Shown: positions 9,700 to 21,010 of the stretch, piece by piece
How positions within the stretch are numbered: position 1 is the first letter of the stretch
Layout of the letters: each line of letters begins with the position of its first letter
Source: Linyphia triangularis
Taxonomy: Eukaryota; Arthropoda; Arachnida; Araneae; Linyphiidae
Reading direction: 5' to 3'
Length of the DNA: 64,000 bases
Assembly (NCBI GenBank): GCA_963978545.1
Contig: OZ021721.1
Span: forward strand, 111,837,414 to 111,901,413
The notes under the pieces: model-generated
What the model was told of the DNA's origin: nothing
What the model saw: the letters and a program-made list of their open reading frames with translations, nothing else
The model's database searches: none
Translations under genes and position numbers: made by a program

Positions 9700-10010
9700 G
9701 TTTTGTATGGTTGAAAGATATTGGGGATGGTTACCCTGGCCAAGCGATGTATCAGAGTTTCCCCGCCAGCTTGTCTAACGTTGTCTGTTGCCATGGGAAC
9801 AGGACTGGCTCCATTTCCAAAGGGGCTTTCAAGAAGAAAGACATTTACTCTTTATATGCTTTGGTTTTCAATTTTCTGCATGTACACCCCTTTTCTTTCT
9901 CAACGAGTCTTATTTCTATAACGACAGTCACCAGCCAGACCAGCTGGCTGGAATAATTCTCATGATTGACAGACTGTAATCAATCGTTTATTGTCTTTCG
10001 TTAAGATTTT
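9700..10010. promoter_or_regulatory. Candidate cis-regulatory element 1
   Basis: A GC-richer, non-repetitive block in AT-rich surroundings. It holds GTTGCCATGGGAAC (9787-9800), nearly the palindromic RFX X-box, and TGATTGACAG (9963-9972), the PBX-MEIS/PREP composite site, followed by GTAATCAATCG. Open frames in three phases overlap it without domain signal. An enhancer role for HHEX or another gene is inference. Confidence 0.4.
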
Positions 10011-10139
10011 CGCCGTTTGTTTTTCTATCTTTGGTTTCTTACATTCTTTTTAAAAAATGTTTTACTTCAGTCTTACATTATACAAAACCTTTCATAAGAG
10101 ATACTTGAAAAGATCTAGCTATAGGGTCCTTATCAATAA

Positions 10140-11070
10140 GTTGACTTCTGATAAGTTGACTCTCACAATGGGATTTTGATTAAACATTCATTTTACTAAG
10201 CAAATCGCATACCCCCCCCCCTGCTCTTGATTTTTTTTTTTTGTAACGTTAATAATCTAAAAAAAAGTTAGGATTCAATGCAAATAATGAACTTTAACTT
10301 AATTTTTTCTAGTTGCCTTTAGCAACTCTTCTTCGACTCTTTTTCACACCAACACTTCTAGTTCTTCGTCATTTTTAGAGGCATTTTTAAAATGACGCCA
10401 CACCTCATTATTTATATCCTGAATATCTTTCAAGGGTTTGTTTGATGTAGACTTTTTAAAAGCTTCAAACAGCTTTTTATATAAAATTTCACGAAATGAA
10501 GACATATGTTTTTTTTGTTTTTTTTTTAAAGCAAACAGAAAGCAGAGCAACTATATTTGCTTAATCTTCAAAAAGTTCAAGAAGGATTGCAGTGAAAAAA
10601 GAAAATTGTTCAAAACACAACTCAATTCGGAATCTTGAACCTTAAACCAACTACTGTTTCATCTTAGGCGAAACAAAAACAAAAATTGTCTGTCACATAA
10701 GTTAGGTTTAATGTAGGATTCACGTCTCCAAACACCCAAAAGAGGGGAATCCCCTTTATTCATTTTGAAACTGCAGTATTTTGCATCATCAATGTTTGAT
10801 TGTAATTGGCTGAAGGCAGAGTACGTCACTCTTACGTGACGTAAGTTTAAATCCCTTAGATCGATTTGAATGGAAAGTCACCTATCCTAGAACTCGGTGT
10901 ACAAAAGTGAAATTTTTTGTAAGTTTCAATTTTTTTAGAAATAAAGGGATTATTAAATGCTTACGTAAGCATCACTCATACCCCCTCCCCCCCCCCTTGT
11001 CAGCAAAAATAAGAAAATCGCTACCCCCCCCCCCCCCCCAGGTGCTTACGTAATATTTAAACGGCCCCAA
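10140..11070. repeat. C-rich, repeat-like block with TTACGTAA palindromes
   Basis: Contains C runs at 10212-10221, 10987-10996 and 11024-11039. It also holds a 14-bp palindrome TGCTTACGTAAGCA (10958-10971), a second GCTTACGTAA (11044-11053) and CTTACGTGACGTAAG (10831-10845). The mix of inverted motifs and C runs suggests an old transposon, but I cannot set its ends. TTACGTAA also fits PAR-bZIP proteins. Confidence 0.35.
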
Positions 11071-11097
11071 ATGTATATTTACTTTACTGAAATAAAC

Positions 11098-11245
11098 ACT
11101 AACTTTTAATGAAATATCAATTTACTTTTAATGAAATATTAATTTACTTTTAATAAAGTCGAATTTACTTTAAATGATATTTTTTTTTTTAAATTTTACT
11201 AACTTACTTTTAATGAAATTCAAATTTATTTGAATGAAATTTAGG
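11098..11245 (+). repeat. Degenerate AT-rich tandem repeat
   Basis: Five or so repeats of a motif like TTTACTTTTAATGAAATAT, with variable spacing of about 25 bases. Confidence 0.65.
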
Positions 11246-11287
11246 AACGCAACTATGTTCCGTCACCACATCCAATTTCCAAGTTTT

Positions 11288-12110
11288 CAAGATGATTTTC
11301 AACCCCTCACAGCTCAGCTTTTATTACAACTAGAATCCTGATTTCTTTTGCAATCACATTGCTTCGGGTGAGTTGACGAAAAATTACCGTGCAATTGTTA
11401 ACATTGACAAAGAAGCGACAGAACATGCAAGTGCATAGTAAGTTGATCGAGCTTAGGACGATTTTCGACCCCTCACAGCTCAGCTTTTATTACAACTAGA
11501 ATCCTGATTTCTTTTTCTTTTGCAATCACATTGCTTCGGGTGAGTTGACGAAAAATTACCGAGCAATTGTTAACATTGACAAAGAAGCGACAGAACATGC
11601 AAGTGCATAGTAAGTTGATCGAGCTTAGGACTATTTTCGACCCCTCACAGCTCAGCTTTTATTACAACTAGAATCCTGATTTCTTTTTCTTTTGCAATCA
11701 CATTGCTTCGGGTGAGTTGACGAAAAATTACCGTGCAATTGTTAACATTGATAAAGAAGCGACAGAACATGCAAGTGCAGAGTATGTTGATCGAGCTTAG
11801 GACGATTTTCGACCCCTCACAGCTCAGTTTTTATTACAACTAGAATCCTGATTTCTTTTTCTTTTGCAATCACATTGCTTCGGGTAAGTTGACGAAAAAT
11901 TACCGTGCAATTGTTAACATTGACAAAGAAGTAACAGAACATGCAAGTGCGTATGTTGATCGAGCTTAGGACGATTTTCGACCCCTCACAGCTCAGCTTC
12001 TGCTATAGCTAGAACTCTTATTTTTTGCCACCGTGTTGCCCCGCGTGAGTAGACAAAAAATAACTACATAATTGTTAAATTCAACAAGGGAGACATTGCG
12101 AAACATTCTT
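11288..12110 (+). repeat. Satellite-like array, about 170-bp unit
   Basis: The unit starts GACGATTTTCGACCCCTCAC and contains CTCAGCTTTTATTACAACTA, GCAATCACATTGCTTCGGGT and GTGCAATTGTTAACATTGAC. Starts are at 11291, 11457, 11629, 11801 and 11970, so periods are 166, 172, 172 and 169. Units 1-4 are nearly identical; the fifth is strongly diverged. The unit length is close to nucleosome spacing. No coding potential. Confidence 0.9.
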
Positions 12111-12655
12111 TTGAAAATCTCCGAAGTCACCGAAATTTTGTTTGTCTTCTGATTCTGAATCCATTTCTGATTCTTTTGGTTGTGACCAAAACTTTAGCCA
12201 GGCCTACAGCTAAAACAATCTAATGAATGTTGGCCATTCTGTTTTTGTTCTTCTCAGCTTAAATAGAGTAAGTGTCTTTTGTATGATTTGATGTGTATGA
12301 TGTTCCGCACTCCCCTAGAAATTATACAGGAAATTATGAAATTTTGCCAGGATAATGAAGGATTAAAACGAATCAACGGATTTCGGATATTCTCAATTTG
12401 TTTAATTTCAAGGAGTGAATTTGACCGGTTGATTTTGAACCACGTACTTTTTGATTAATACTCTGCCATCCTAAGGACTACACCATCAAACATTGCTTAC
12501 TTTTCTTTCAAAATGATAACAAATGTTACTTTTCAAGCTTAAAACGAAAGTTGTTTTGAAACACATTTTTTGAAATATATCCGTGTGTAAAGCTAATATA
12601 ATCCTCAACGATTTCATATATAAAGCAAGTTACTTAATTTTTTAGTATGCAATAC
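12111..12655. other. Stretch without supported feature
   Basis: Holds a short hairpin CTTTTGGTTGTGACCAAAAC near 12174 and a C/T-rich patch. No gene or mobile element recognised. Confidence 0.4.
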
Positions 12656-12850
12656 AGTAACCCCTCGTTATGTCACGGTCTTTCATTTTTTTGCGCATGC
12701 CAAAGGCACCGGGTTCGAATCCCGGGTTATACATGGATGATCGTTGTGGTTCGGAATCCACGTTAAGCTGTAGGTCCCGGCTTGATTCATCGTCATTGAG
12801 CATAACAATAGGTCGTTGAACGTTCAAACTAACCAACACTTTTTTTTCTG
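12656..12850 (+). mobile_element. tRNA-derived SINE, family A
   Basis: Box B GGGTTCGAATCC at 12711-12722 is preceded by GCATGCCAAAGGCACC, the complement of the GGCACCTTTGGCATGC block in the 37.9-kb copy. The body is GTGGTTCGGAATCCACGTTAAGCTGTAGGTCCC and the tail ends ACCAACAC. The 5' end with box A is altered or replaced. Confidence 0.7.
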
Positions 12851-13067
12851 TTTTCCCGTTTTTATATATTTCTTTTCCCAAAATTGATGTATTAAGCAGG
12901 CCACAGACGTGGGTGATTACAATAAAAAGATGGATAGTGGGTATTTTTAATTACTATTAATTAGGCAGCTTTTTGGCCAAAAAAATTGATTTCTTAATTT
13001 TTAAAATTATCTACGTAAAAGTTAAAAAATACATCTTTACTTCTTGAATACAAAAGTATGAGTACGT

Positions 13068-13157
13068 AGTAAAATGTACATAATACATTTAAGTAGTACA
13101 TGTAAAATGTACATAATACATTTATGTAATACATGTCAAATGTATATAACACATTTA
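13068..13157 (+). repeat. Short tandem repeat, about 32 bp x 3
   Basis: Three units of a motif like ATGTACATAATACATTTA followed by AGTACATGTAAA. It produces a periodic Leu/Tyr/Cys frame on the minus strand that is not a gene. Confidence 0.75.
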
Positions 13158-13485
13158 TTCTTCGAAAATAAAGTTTCATAAATTGACATTTCTTTTAAAT
13201 CAACCTACGCTAAAAATAATTAAGCGTGCCATATGTAACCAGCAAGAGGTTTTTTTTGCGACTTGCTGTTTACCACAGAAGAAAAGTTTTTTTTTACAAA
13301 ATTTTGATTAATTAAACATTTTGTCCAAAAGGATGTGCGTTTACTATGCAGAAGTAAGAACTCCTATTAGTGTTTCCTGACGCATATATTGCAATTAATT
13401 TATAAATTTATAAATATTTTTCCCCAAATATATTCACAGATACAAGCACGTATGTAAAAATATGCTATGTTATTGGAAAACTAAC

Positions 13486-13590
13486 CTAATAGCACACATC
13501 CTCCCAGGGAGGTCCCTGGGAAGTCATTCGTAGTCCCGGGGATGACTGGGGACTTCCTAGGGACCTCCCTGGGAGGATGTGTGCTATTAG
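13486..13590. mobile_element. Near-perfect hairpin with 40-bp arms (foldback/MITE-like)
   Basis: Arms 13486-13525 and 13551-13590 are inverted copies with one mismatch. They start CTAATAGCACACATCCTCCC and hold a nested CCAGGGAGGTCCCTGG. The 25-base loop contains CCCGGGGATGAC. Complementarity extends a few bases further with an indel. I see no target duplication. GC content is far above the neighbourhood. Confidence 0.8.
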
Positions 13591-13984
13591 GGTAATTACA
13601 TCCTGATCAGTGCTACAAAACTGGGTTTTCTCCCATTAGAAGTGCAAATGTAATTCAAGAATGAACTAACACTTGAAAAGCATCAAGTTACTTGTAAAGA
13701 TTTTAGATGCAGTTGATTAGTTTTCGTTCAATGCTATTTTCTGGAAAGCGAGCGGTAAAAGAAAAATCGAAGCTTTTAACGTTAAACATATTTTTGGCGA
13801 GAAACTGAAATGTTTATGATAAATTGACGTGTACGTGCTTTGGTTGTAAAATTAAATGGAACTTCTCTGTCTTTATTATTTAAATGATTCATTTCTATTA
13901 TTGTGTATACTTTTGTTCTAAAGTTACTTAATAAAGTGCATATCTATGTAAATTAATTTTTTTTACATTTTATCACATCGCTCA

Positions 13985-14032
13985 ATATATCTCGCAATCA
14001 GATATATCGCGCAATCAGATATATCGCGCATT
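13985..14032 (+). repeat. 19-bp tandem repeat x about 2.5
   Basis: Repeats of CAATCAGATATATCGCG with flanking partial units. Confidence 0.75.
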
Positions 14033-14084
14033 TTGCTTGTCTTCAGGCATACATATCGAGGGACTATTGTACTTATATTTTAGT

Positions 14085-14600
14085 ATTACATATTTTATAG
14101 TATGTATTTGTACTCAAGTTAAAACAATTGGGTAAATATTTTTAATCATAAATACTTTTTCCTGGTAAGGTAAGGAAGATTCCTACTTGAAGGAAACGAA
14201 CTGGATTTTGACCGCAAAAATAAATCTCCTCTACAATATTACATCATAATATTTATGGTAACTTTCAATACAAGGAGTTGTATAGTTGTTGACGTTTACG
14301 GTATTTTTAATTTTTTAGTTTCATTTTTTAAAGCGATGATATGATTATTTATGTTAAAAAATCCATTGACCATATTTTACTCATTTCGAACAGAACAAAC
14401 GCAACAAAAAGAATCGATATCCTAAAAAAAATGTCAAAAATCCGCCAAGTAAAATGATCAGCCAGAAAAGTTATGAAATCTAATATTTGCTGTCAAGCGG
14501 CCGCGTTTAATTTCTTTGGGGCAGTTGTAACCAATGAGCGAAATTCAGATTACTGTGAGGAACCCAATGGGCAGTCAGGACTTGGCAGGCTACACTATCT
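14085..14600 (+). repeat. Dispersed repeat R1, copy 2
   Basis: Parallels 4695-5225 in order and orientation, including GTACTCAAGTT, AATACTTTTTCCTGG, CATAATATTTATGG, GCCAAGTAAAATGATCAGCCAGAAAA and TCAAGCGGCCGCGTTTAATTT. The 107-codon frame at 14473-14796 overlaps it and is not conserved in the other copy. Confidence 0.6.
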
Positions 14601-14869
14601 CACTTTATATCATTCAATGATTATAAACTTTCAAAGTTCTGACTTTTTTTTACTTTGTTTTTTTCCCAAAGCGATTAGGATAATTACCAATCCTGATTAC
14701 TGGGTTATCCAGGTAATGGGATTTTACTGTAGATTTCTGAATCCTATAGTCCCATGTTTATTTCTAAAGTCTTTCTTGACTTCAGAAGAAATTTAAGTTT
14801 TTTTTTAATTACATCCATCCACAGTGATGTGATACAACGCCTAACCCAACAATCCAATTTAAACAATAA

Positions 14870-15510
14870 CATCTGTTCTGAATGACAAGTACCCCTATCT
14901 ACCTAGCAAAAGCCCCTTTATAGAAATCAGAACTGACCTACCCTTCTGACCCCTCCCCAGACTCAAGTGATTAAAATCGTTTAGAATAAAACCCTTGTAA
15001 GAAGCCCTTGTCACGAACAAAAAAAAAGTGTCCAATCCGGATATAATAACCGAAAAAGACCCCCTTGAAAAAAAAAAGAGCACAGAAACCATTTATTATG
15101 GCCTTCATCATCGATCCTTTGAAAACTTCTCATTTGCATTGTTATGAAGCTGTCTGCACGGTCTGACACCGCAACAAAAGACAGCATTCCTTTCAAGTCT
15201 GCCGAAAACTGTTACGTGTGCCTTAAGAGGCAAATTACCCAACATTTTACATTGGAAACTAATTAGCCTGTGGAATGTGTGAAAGCAATCAATAAGCGAT
15301 CAAAAGGAACCCCCTCATGACCTATTACCTTAATTAACTCTCCCAAATTAGCAATTAGATTGCACGGGTGCACTGACTCCTGATTTCTATTGACGGACTG
15401 TGTGGTTGCTAGGATAGAAATAACGCCAAGTAGGAATCCGTTGGCGAGTTGGCTTCAGAAGATCGCCTGTCTTTTGTCACTCTATAGACCGAATGCAAGA
15501 GCGTGAGATC
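14870..15510. promoter_or_regulatory. Candidate cis-regulatory element 2
   Basis: A complex, non-repetitive block of higher GC. Visible motifs are octamer ATTTGCAT (15132-15139, POU), ACTAATTAGC (homeodomain, near 15260), TGGAATGTG (TEAD, near 15271), AATCAATAA (PBX/Hox-like, near 15287), GCGATCAAAAGG (TCF-like, near 15296), TTAATTAA and TGTGGTTGC (Runt, 15401-15409). Short frames on the minus strand show no domain. Confidence 0.4.
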
Positions 15511-15662
15511 TGTGAAATAGTGCTACGAAACGTTTGAAACACTTTGCTTTGTATATTTAACAATAACAGATGTCAATTAATGAAATGTGAAGGGGATAAT
15601 GTAGTTTGACGCTTTTGCTGTTAAATTTTCACATTTATTCTTTAATCATTTTCAAAATACCA

Positions 15663-15677
15663 TGGCGCCATCTATTG
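15663..15677 (-). promoter_or_regulatory. CTCF-like motif
   Basis: The minus strand reads CAATAGATGGCGCCA, identical in core to the plus-strand site at 8695. The two sites are divergent in orientation. An open frame starting in the adjacent ATGG (15662-15949) has no recognised domain and is not called. Confidence 0.45.
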
Positions 15678-16339
15678 TAGAAAACTGGATGATTTCGACA
15701 GAAAATGTACTTAGGAAGACATTGGATAAGGGAAATATTGACTATAAAAGTTATAATGAGCAAAATGATGACTGGATTTTCATTTTGGCAAATTCTTTTT
15801 CTGAATTCCTTGATGCATTTAGTTTTTTCTTTTCAAAATTTTCCTTTTCCAAAATTATTTCGACTAACACCAGCATCATGGGGCCGAACTCGTTAGAAGG
15901 CCATCTGAGGGTTCGTATCTTAGACGGTGCATTGAAAACACTATTGTAAAAAATCAGTGGACTCTGACTATTGAAGACATATTGTTGTGCATTGTGATGT
16001 CTGGCGTGAGTTTTGTCTGGTCCTGTTTAGTTTTCCTTTCTCAAATTATCATTCCTAATTGATAGCCCAGCAGAATGGTGCCTCATACGGTCTTCTGGAA
16101 GTTAGATGGTGCATTGAAGTCACTAATGTAAATAGTCAGTAGATCACATGACCATTGAAGACATTTTGTTGATATTTGGTTTGAGTTTTTCTGGTTTTCA
16201 TCAATTTGAATATCAAATGCGCTCTGTTTCTTTTATAGGATGTTCCAAAAAGTAAACCTTCCTGGAATGTTTAATTTCTCTTCGTTATTTCGATGTTTCG
16301 GTGCAGTACATCCCTTGGTCATTGAAAATCTCATACATT

Positions 16340-16872
16340 AAACTGAAATTAATGACTTCAAAGACTGGAAACTGAAATGCTTCAGAAAATTGTTTTTTGA
16401 TCCAAAAAGAAAAAACAACTTTCAATTAAAAAATATGTTCGCTTCCACAATTTAAGGAATTTTGTCAGAATGAATCAAGTCGATTTATCTTCATTTAAAA
16501 AAAAGCAAAGGTGTTTACTCTTAACAAACCACCTGTTTTATTTATATGCCCATATTATTCTGCAGCCTGGTGTGAACTATTGAGGTTGTGATACAATAAA
16601 CACCAATACAAAAGCTGAAATTAATGACTTCAATCACTGTAAACTGAAATTTTTGAGAAGATATTCCATTTGATCCAAAAGGAGAGAATAACTTTCACTG
16701 AAAAAATATGTTTGCTTTCATCAGTTGAGGAGTTTTTAGTCATAGTGGTGTAACTCGATTAATATTCGTTTGAAGAAACAATGGATTTTACTTAAAACAA
16801 AAAACATCTCCTTTTATTTACATGTCCATATTATGCTGCAGTCTAGTGACCAACTATTGAGCTTGTGACTAA
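16340..16872 (+). repeat. Tandem duplication, about 271-bp unit, diverged
   Basis: Both units run CTGAAATTAATGACTTCAA, TTTGATCCAAAA, ACTTTCA, AAAAAATATGTT, CTCCTTTTATTTA-like, CCATATTAT, CTGCAG and ACTATTGAG in order (16340-16591 and 16612-16872). AGGATGTTCCAAAAAGTAAACC just upstream (16238) looks like a transposon end, so the duplication may belong to an old element. Confidence 0.7.
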
Positions 16873-17029
16873 GTTGACTTTTTCTTTCAACAATTTAGAC
16901 CTTCTCGATTACATTTCTAGACTAAGTCAGAATTGTTGAAATTATGTCTTACACCACTATTACTTTAAAACTTTCAATTAATGATCAATTTTGACCCACT
17001 TTACTGCACCAAATAAATCTCGCTTTCTC

Positions 17030-17400
17030 TGTTGGCGATAAACTTCACTTTCTTGCCTTCCCTCAGTAAAGCAAAGGTAAATACGACCTGTTCACCTCGA
17101 TAGCTAATGGGAAAAGGGGGGCTTATTGCTTGTAGTTGACGTTTGAATTCACTCCTAATTACGATAGTAAATCAGTAGCTGCATTTGACTGATGGTACGT
17201 TAATTTGTTTGAATTTGCTTTCCATAAACGGGTTTGACATGTCATTTCACGCTCCTCTATGTTTCGATTGAGACGCATTGTTTTCGAGAGGCTGCGTGCC
17301 ATAGAAACTTTTAGGAGCTTTCGATCATTCGATAGTTTGAGTTACTCGGGATCTTTTCGGCATTGGATGTCTGAAGGATTTCGTCAATCAGTGTGAAGAA
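17030..17400. promoter_or_regulatory. Candidate cis-regulatory element 3
   Basis: Complex sequence with TTTGACATGTCATTT (near 17232), whose TGACATGTCA core fits TALE/Iroquois proteins. It also holds CTAATTACGA and several CGAT/TCGA motifs. No open frame or repeat. The following 17401-18124 is AT-rich with nothing supported. Confidence 0.3.
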
Positions 17401-18124
17401 AGTTGCTAGATTTTCTAATGAATACCTTCTTTGTCGGTTATATCAATGTCAGTATCGAAAGGAACTCGCTAATAAAATGCAATAATGGAAGATTCATTCT
17501 ATTTTTTGTTTTGACACGGTGACTTTTACTCAGCTGGTATAATTTCTTGGAAAATGATTGGATTCAGCTGTGCTATTAGGTTCGGATTAAAAACATGAAT
17601 TAGTGAATAAGATTGAATGAAAACTTAATTTTTATTGGTATGCTTTTAAAAAGCATCCATTGTGCGTTTAAGCAAAATAACTCAAACAACTTGACATAAT
17701 TGATGATTAAGGGAGGAAAAATGGTTTAAGTCTACTTTTTGTTAAATAACGTCAAGAGCTTTATCTGTTATTACATTAGCAGTACTTACTGAAGGTGCTT
17801 TTGTTGTCGTAAGCCCCCAAAAGCTAAGTATAAGCCAATCATAGTTGCGAAGTTTTTCTGAAGTAAGATAGATGCTGTTCCAGCTAAGTTGCATTTTCTT
17901 AAGATTACTTCCAAGTAATTTAAACCAGTCTCCATCCCTTAGTCTTTAAGTTTTAAATTACAAATATTAATTTAATTGAAATAAAAATCATTTGATGGAC
18001 AACTAGTGACCTTGGAAAACATGCATAATTCGTTCTAATTATTGAATAGTGTTTTAGCTTTAATACCTCAAATTTTTGAAAACTTTTTTTTTATGAAAAG
18101 ATTCCCACTATTGTAAGACATGTC

Positions 18125-18855
18125 TTAAGGGGGTCTGGTACCAACAATAAGAAAAGAAAAACTTTGTTTATAAATATTTTTATGTCAAAAATTTATATTA
18201 TGTATAAATACTATTTACATGTCTTTCAGATATCTTTTTTTTAAATGTTGTGATTATTTGTTAAAAATAGTAATAAAAAAAAATCCATGATAATTGATGT
18301 TTGCGTATTTTGATATAAGTCAAGAAATTTTTTTTTTTTAAATTGAAAGATTTCTGTAATATATAATTACATAAAGAAATTTTGTCGCCACAGAATTTTG
18401 ATAGGTAAATTAGGAAAAATTCAAAAAATTCTCAAATTTAAAATATTGAAATTTTCGCTTTTTTTTATGTTATTTTTTACGCTAAATGTTATATCTTTAA
18501 ATAGAATTTGAAAAATAAAATTCTGTGAAGGCAAAATGTTTAAAACTATATAAATTAAATTGTCTAAAAATTTGAATAGCTGAAAGTTAATGGTTCTGGA
18601 GATATATCGATTTGAATTTGCAACATCTGTGAAAAACACTAGTGCCCGTAAAACACACTTTAAACAGACGCTTCAAGGCTTTACGACCGTTAGTGATGTT
18701 TAAATGACAGGTAATTTCGTGGCGTTCTAATCACCAGAGGAATAAGATAAAAAACATCATTCTCTTCAGGAATGTATGAACTATTTTTTAAAATAATAAT
18801 AATAATAATAATAATAAACTGTTTTTGTAGAAATTTCGGTACTGGACTCCCTTAA
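18125..18855. mobile_element. TTAA element, about 730 bp (family T), copy 1
   Basis: Ends TTAAGGGGGTCTGGTACC and GGTACTGGACTCCCTTAA form an 18-bp inverted repeat with three mismatches, beginning with TTAA on each side. The interior is AT-rich with a small (AAT)n and no long frame. Length and end layout match the copies at 28056, 41960, 49329 and 61601. Confidence 0.7.
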
Positions 18856-20555
18856 CAAATTTTGCGTTGTCCAATAGGTCCAGTTAAAATGTACACTTGT
18901 GACTTTAAAGATAACCACTGGCTAAAATTGGATGAAGGATTTCCTTAATTATTAATTTTCTTTGAAGTTAAAAGAATTTTTGAATATTTTCTTTTGAATG
19001 ATCAAAGTGTAATATTTACTGTAAGAGATAAAGTATTTAATTATTAAAGTATTAATATCATAAAGTTCCGATTTGGTTTCGCTGAAGCCTTTTGTAATTA
19101 ATCTTGTAAATTTAAATCATAATCTTCTTATTCTAGGAAAGGGTATCAGTCCATTTTTTTTATTTTTTATTTAAACACATGTGCACTTTGAAAGAGGTAT
19201 AAAAATAATAGCATTGATAACAGAACTTCAGTGTTGTGATTAATTTATTTGTACTGAACAATATGGAAATTTTTATAATGCATTATTATTTAAGTAAAGT
19301 TAGTTTTGTTTTGAATTTTAAAATGAATCTGGTGTATGTATAAAATGTTGAAATTTGTCGCATAGTAAGAAAGAAGAAAAAACTTTTTTCCCTTTTAGCC
19401 CATTTTGAAGAAGACTTAGTTTATTTCTTATTTATAATTTTGACAAGATTCTTCATCCTGACACTGTTTGTTGTATAATCGAATATTGCCACTCGAACTT
19501 GTTTACTTTCTAATGTCGTTTTGATTTGAAACGTGGTATTCATATGTAAACACAATTACAATATAATATTAAGTCATTATTATTAAATGGTGTCTAGGAG
19601 TTGTATCGGTTATTTATGTACACGAGATCCCCACATGGTTTATTGTCGTAAATTTATGGGCAGTTTTTTACCTCAAATATGCAAAATTTACTAACACGAT
19701 GTGCGATGTATCCATGAAGTTGTTTTTAGTCAAAAAATTTGTATGATTTTTTTTTTGTTTATATGTCATTGCTAACTAAACTAAAAAATCTAATTAAATC
19801 TTTAATATACTTAAGAAACTAGATATAAATAGATAAATAACATTTAGTTACAATATTGATTTTTAAAAATGTAGAAAATAAAATGCATCTGTAAAAAAAT
19901 ATTATTTAAAAAAATATTTTAAAAGTAATAAAATATTTTTCTCTTGAATATTTTTAATAAATGCTGAACATATGTTTGAGCCCAAAATAAGTCAGATCCA
20001 TATAGAAAACACGTATTTACTCTTAAACTGGTAAAACTGATCTGAAAATAAGGTGCATAAATACATGCTCACATATTTTCGGGCACGTTTAGTAAAGTGC
20101 GTGTAACATATATTGTTAATTTTTACAAAATTCCCTAAAATGGTTCTTTCCCATTTCAAACGCCAACTTTTCGTTTTGTTTCAACTGACGAAAAATATTA
20201 GCTTTGGGCATTCACATAAATGTCTTCAAAATAGTTAATTGTTCCCCGCACCTTATAACATCTTTTCTTTTTTTTTTAAACTCATTTTAATTTGCTTTTT
20301 AGTAAATTTTTTAAAAGCTTGTTTTGAAGAAATATTTTTGTTATAAATTCCAAATCAATGAAATTATAAGACAACAATTTGGAACGTATTGATAGATATG
20401 TATCGATATTTTGATACATTTGATTGTAGTCTCGTTGTTACTCTAACTGTCATCAAATGAACCACGATGACACAGAATGATTCATTACATTCTCAGATTC
20501 TTTGAAGTGAAATGTCAATGCATAAACGCATCTTAATACAGTTAATTTAATTACA
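18856..20555. other. AT-rich stretch without supported feature
   Basis: Homopolymer runs and simple AT sequence. No gene, paired repeat or element end recognised. Confidence 0.5.
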
Positions 20556-20559
20556 GCGT

Positions 20560-21010
20560 GTTTATTTGGTTGCAGCCTATTCCCATTTCCAACCGCTAAT
20601 GCATATTAAGGCGGCAAGCAATTTAGCCTCTTGAATAAAGAAACACTTTCAATCATTAAGGGTTTGCCCCAAAGCAATTAAGGAAAAAATAAAATACCAA
20701 TTACTTGCTTATTTCTATTGCCAAAATTCACCTCTCATAAAAGTCAGGAACTTCAAAATGCCCCTTGGCTGTTCCTTTGACGGTTAAAACAACTCTTTTA
20801 CATAAGATGTTACTCTTGGAGGATGTTGGCCTTGAAAAGTGAGCTAGTCTTAATTATGTTATTATGATAATGATATGTTGGGCCTGTTTGGCGTAACTGG
20901 GATCTTTGACTTTGTGACGTCATATTAAGCACACCTTAATTGCTAACCAAGGAAGTAATTGAGGTGAGGTAGCGAATCAAGAGCGTTGCAGAAAGTGTAT
21001 CAAAGTTATT
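20560..21010. promoter_or_regulatory. Candidate cis-regulatory element 4
   Basis: Complex block with a full CRE TGACGTCA (20915-20922), GATCTTTGAC (TCF-like), repeated TTAATTGC/CAATTAAGG homeodomain cores, CCAATTACTTGC and CTTGACGG-like segments. It differs sharply in texture from the flanking AT-rich DNA. No coding frame beyond chance. Confidence 0.35.

Noticed and set aside
11288..12110. CRISPR-like or repeated-gene array
   Set aside because: Units of about 170 bp with no spacers, no conserved frame and no RNA-gene boxes; best explained as a satellite.
12700..12730. tRNA T-arm (GGGTTCGAATCCC)
   Set aside because: Lacks the 5' half of a tRNA and matches the family A SINE body.
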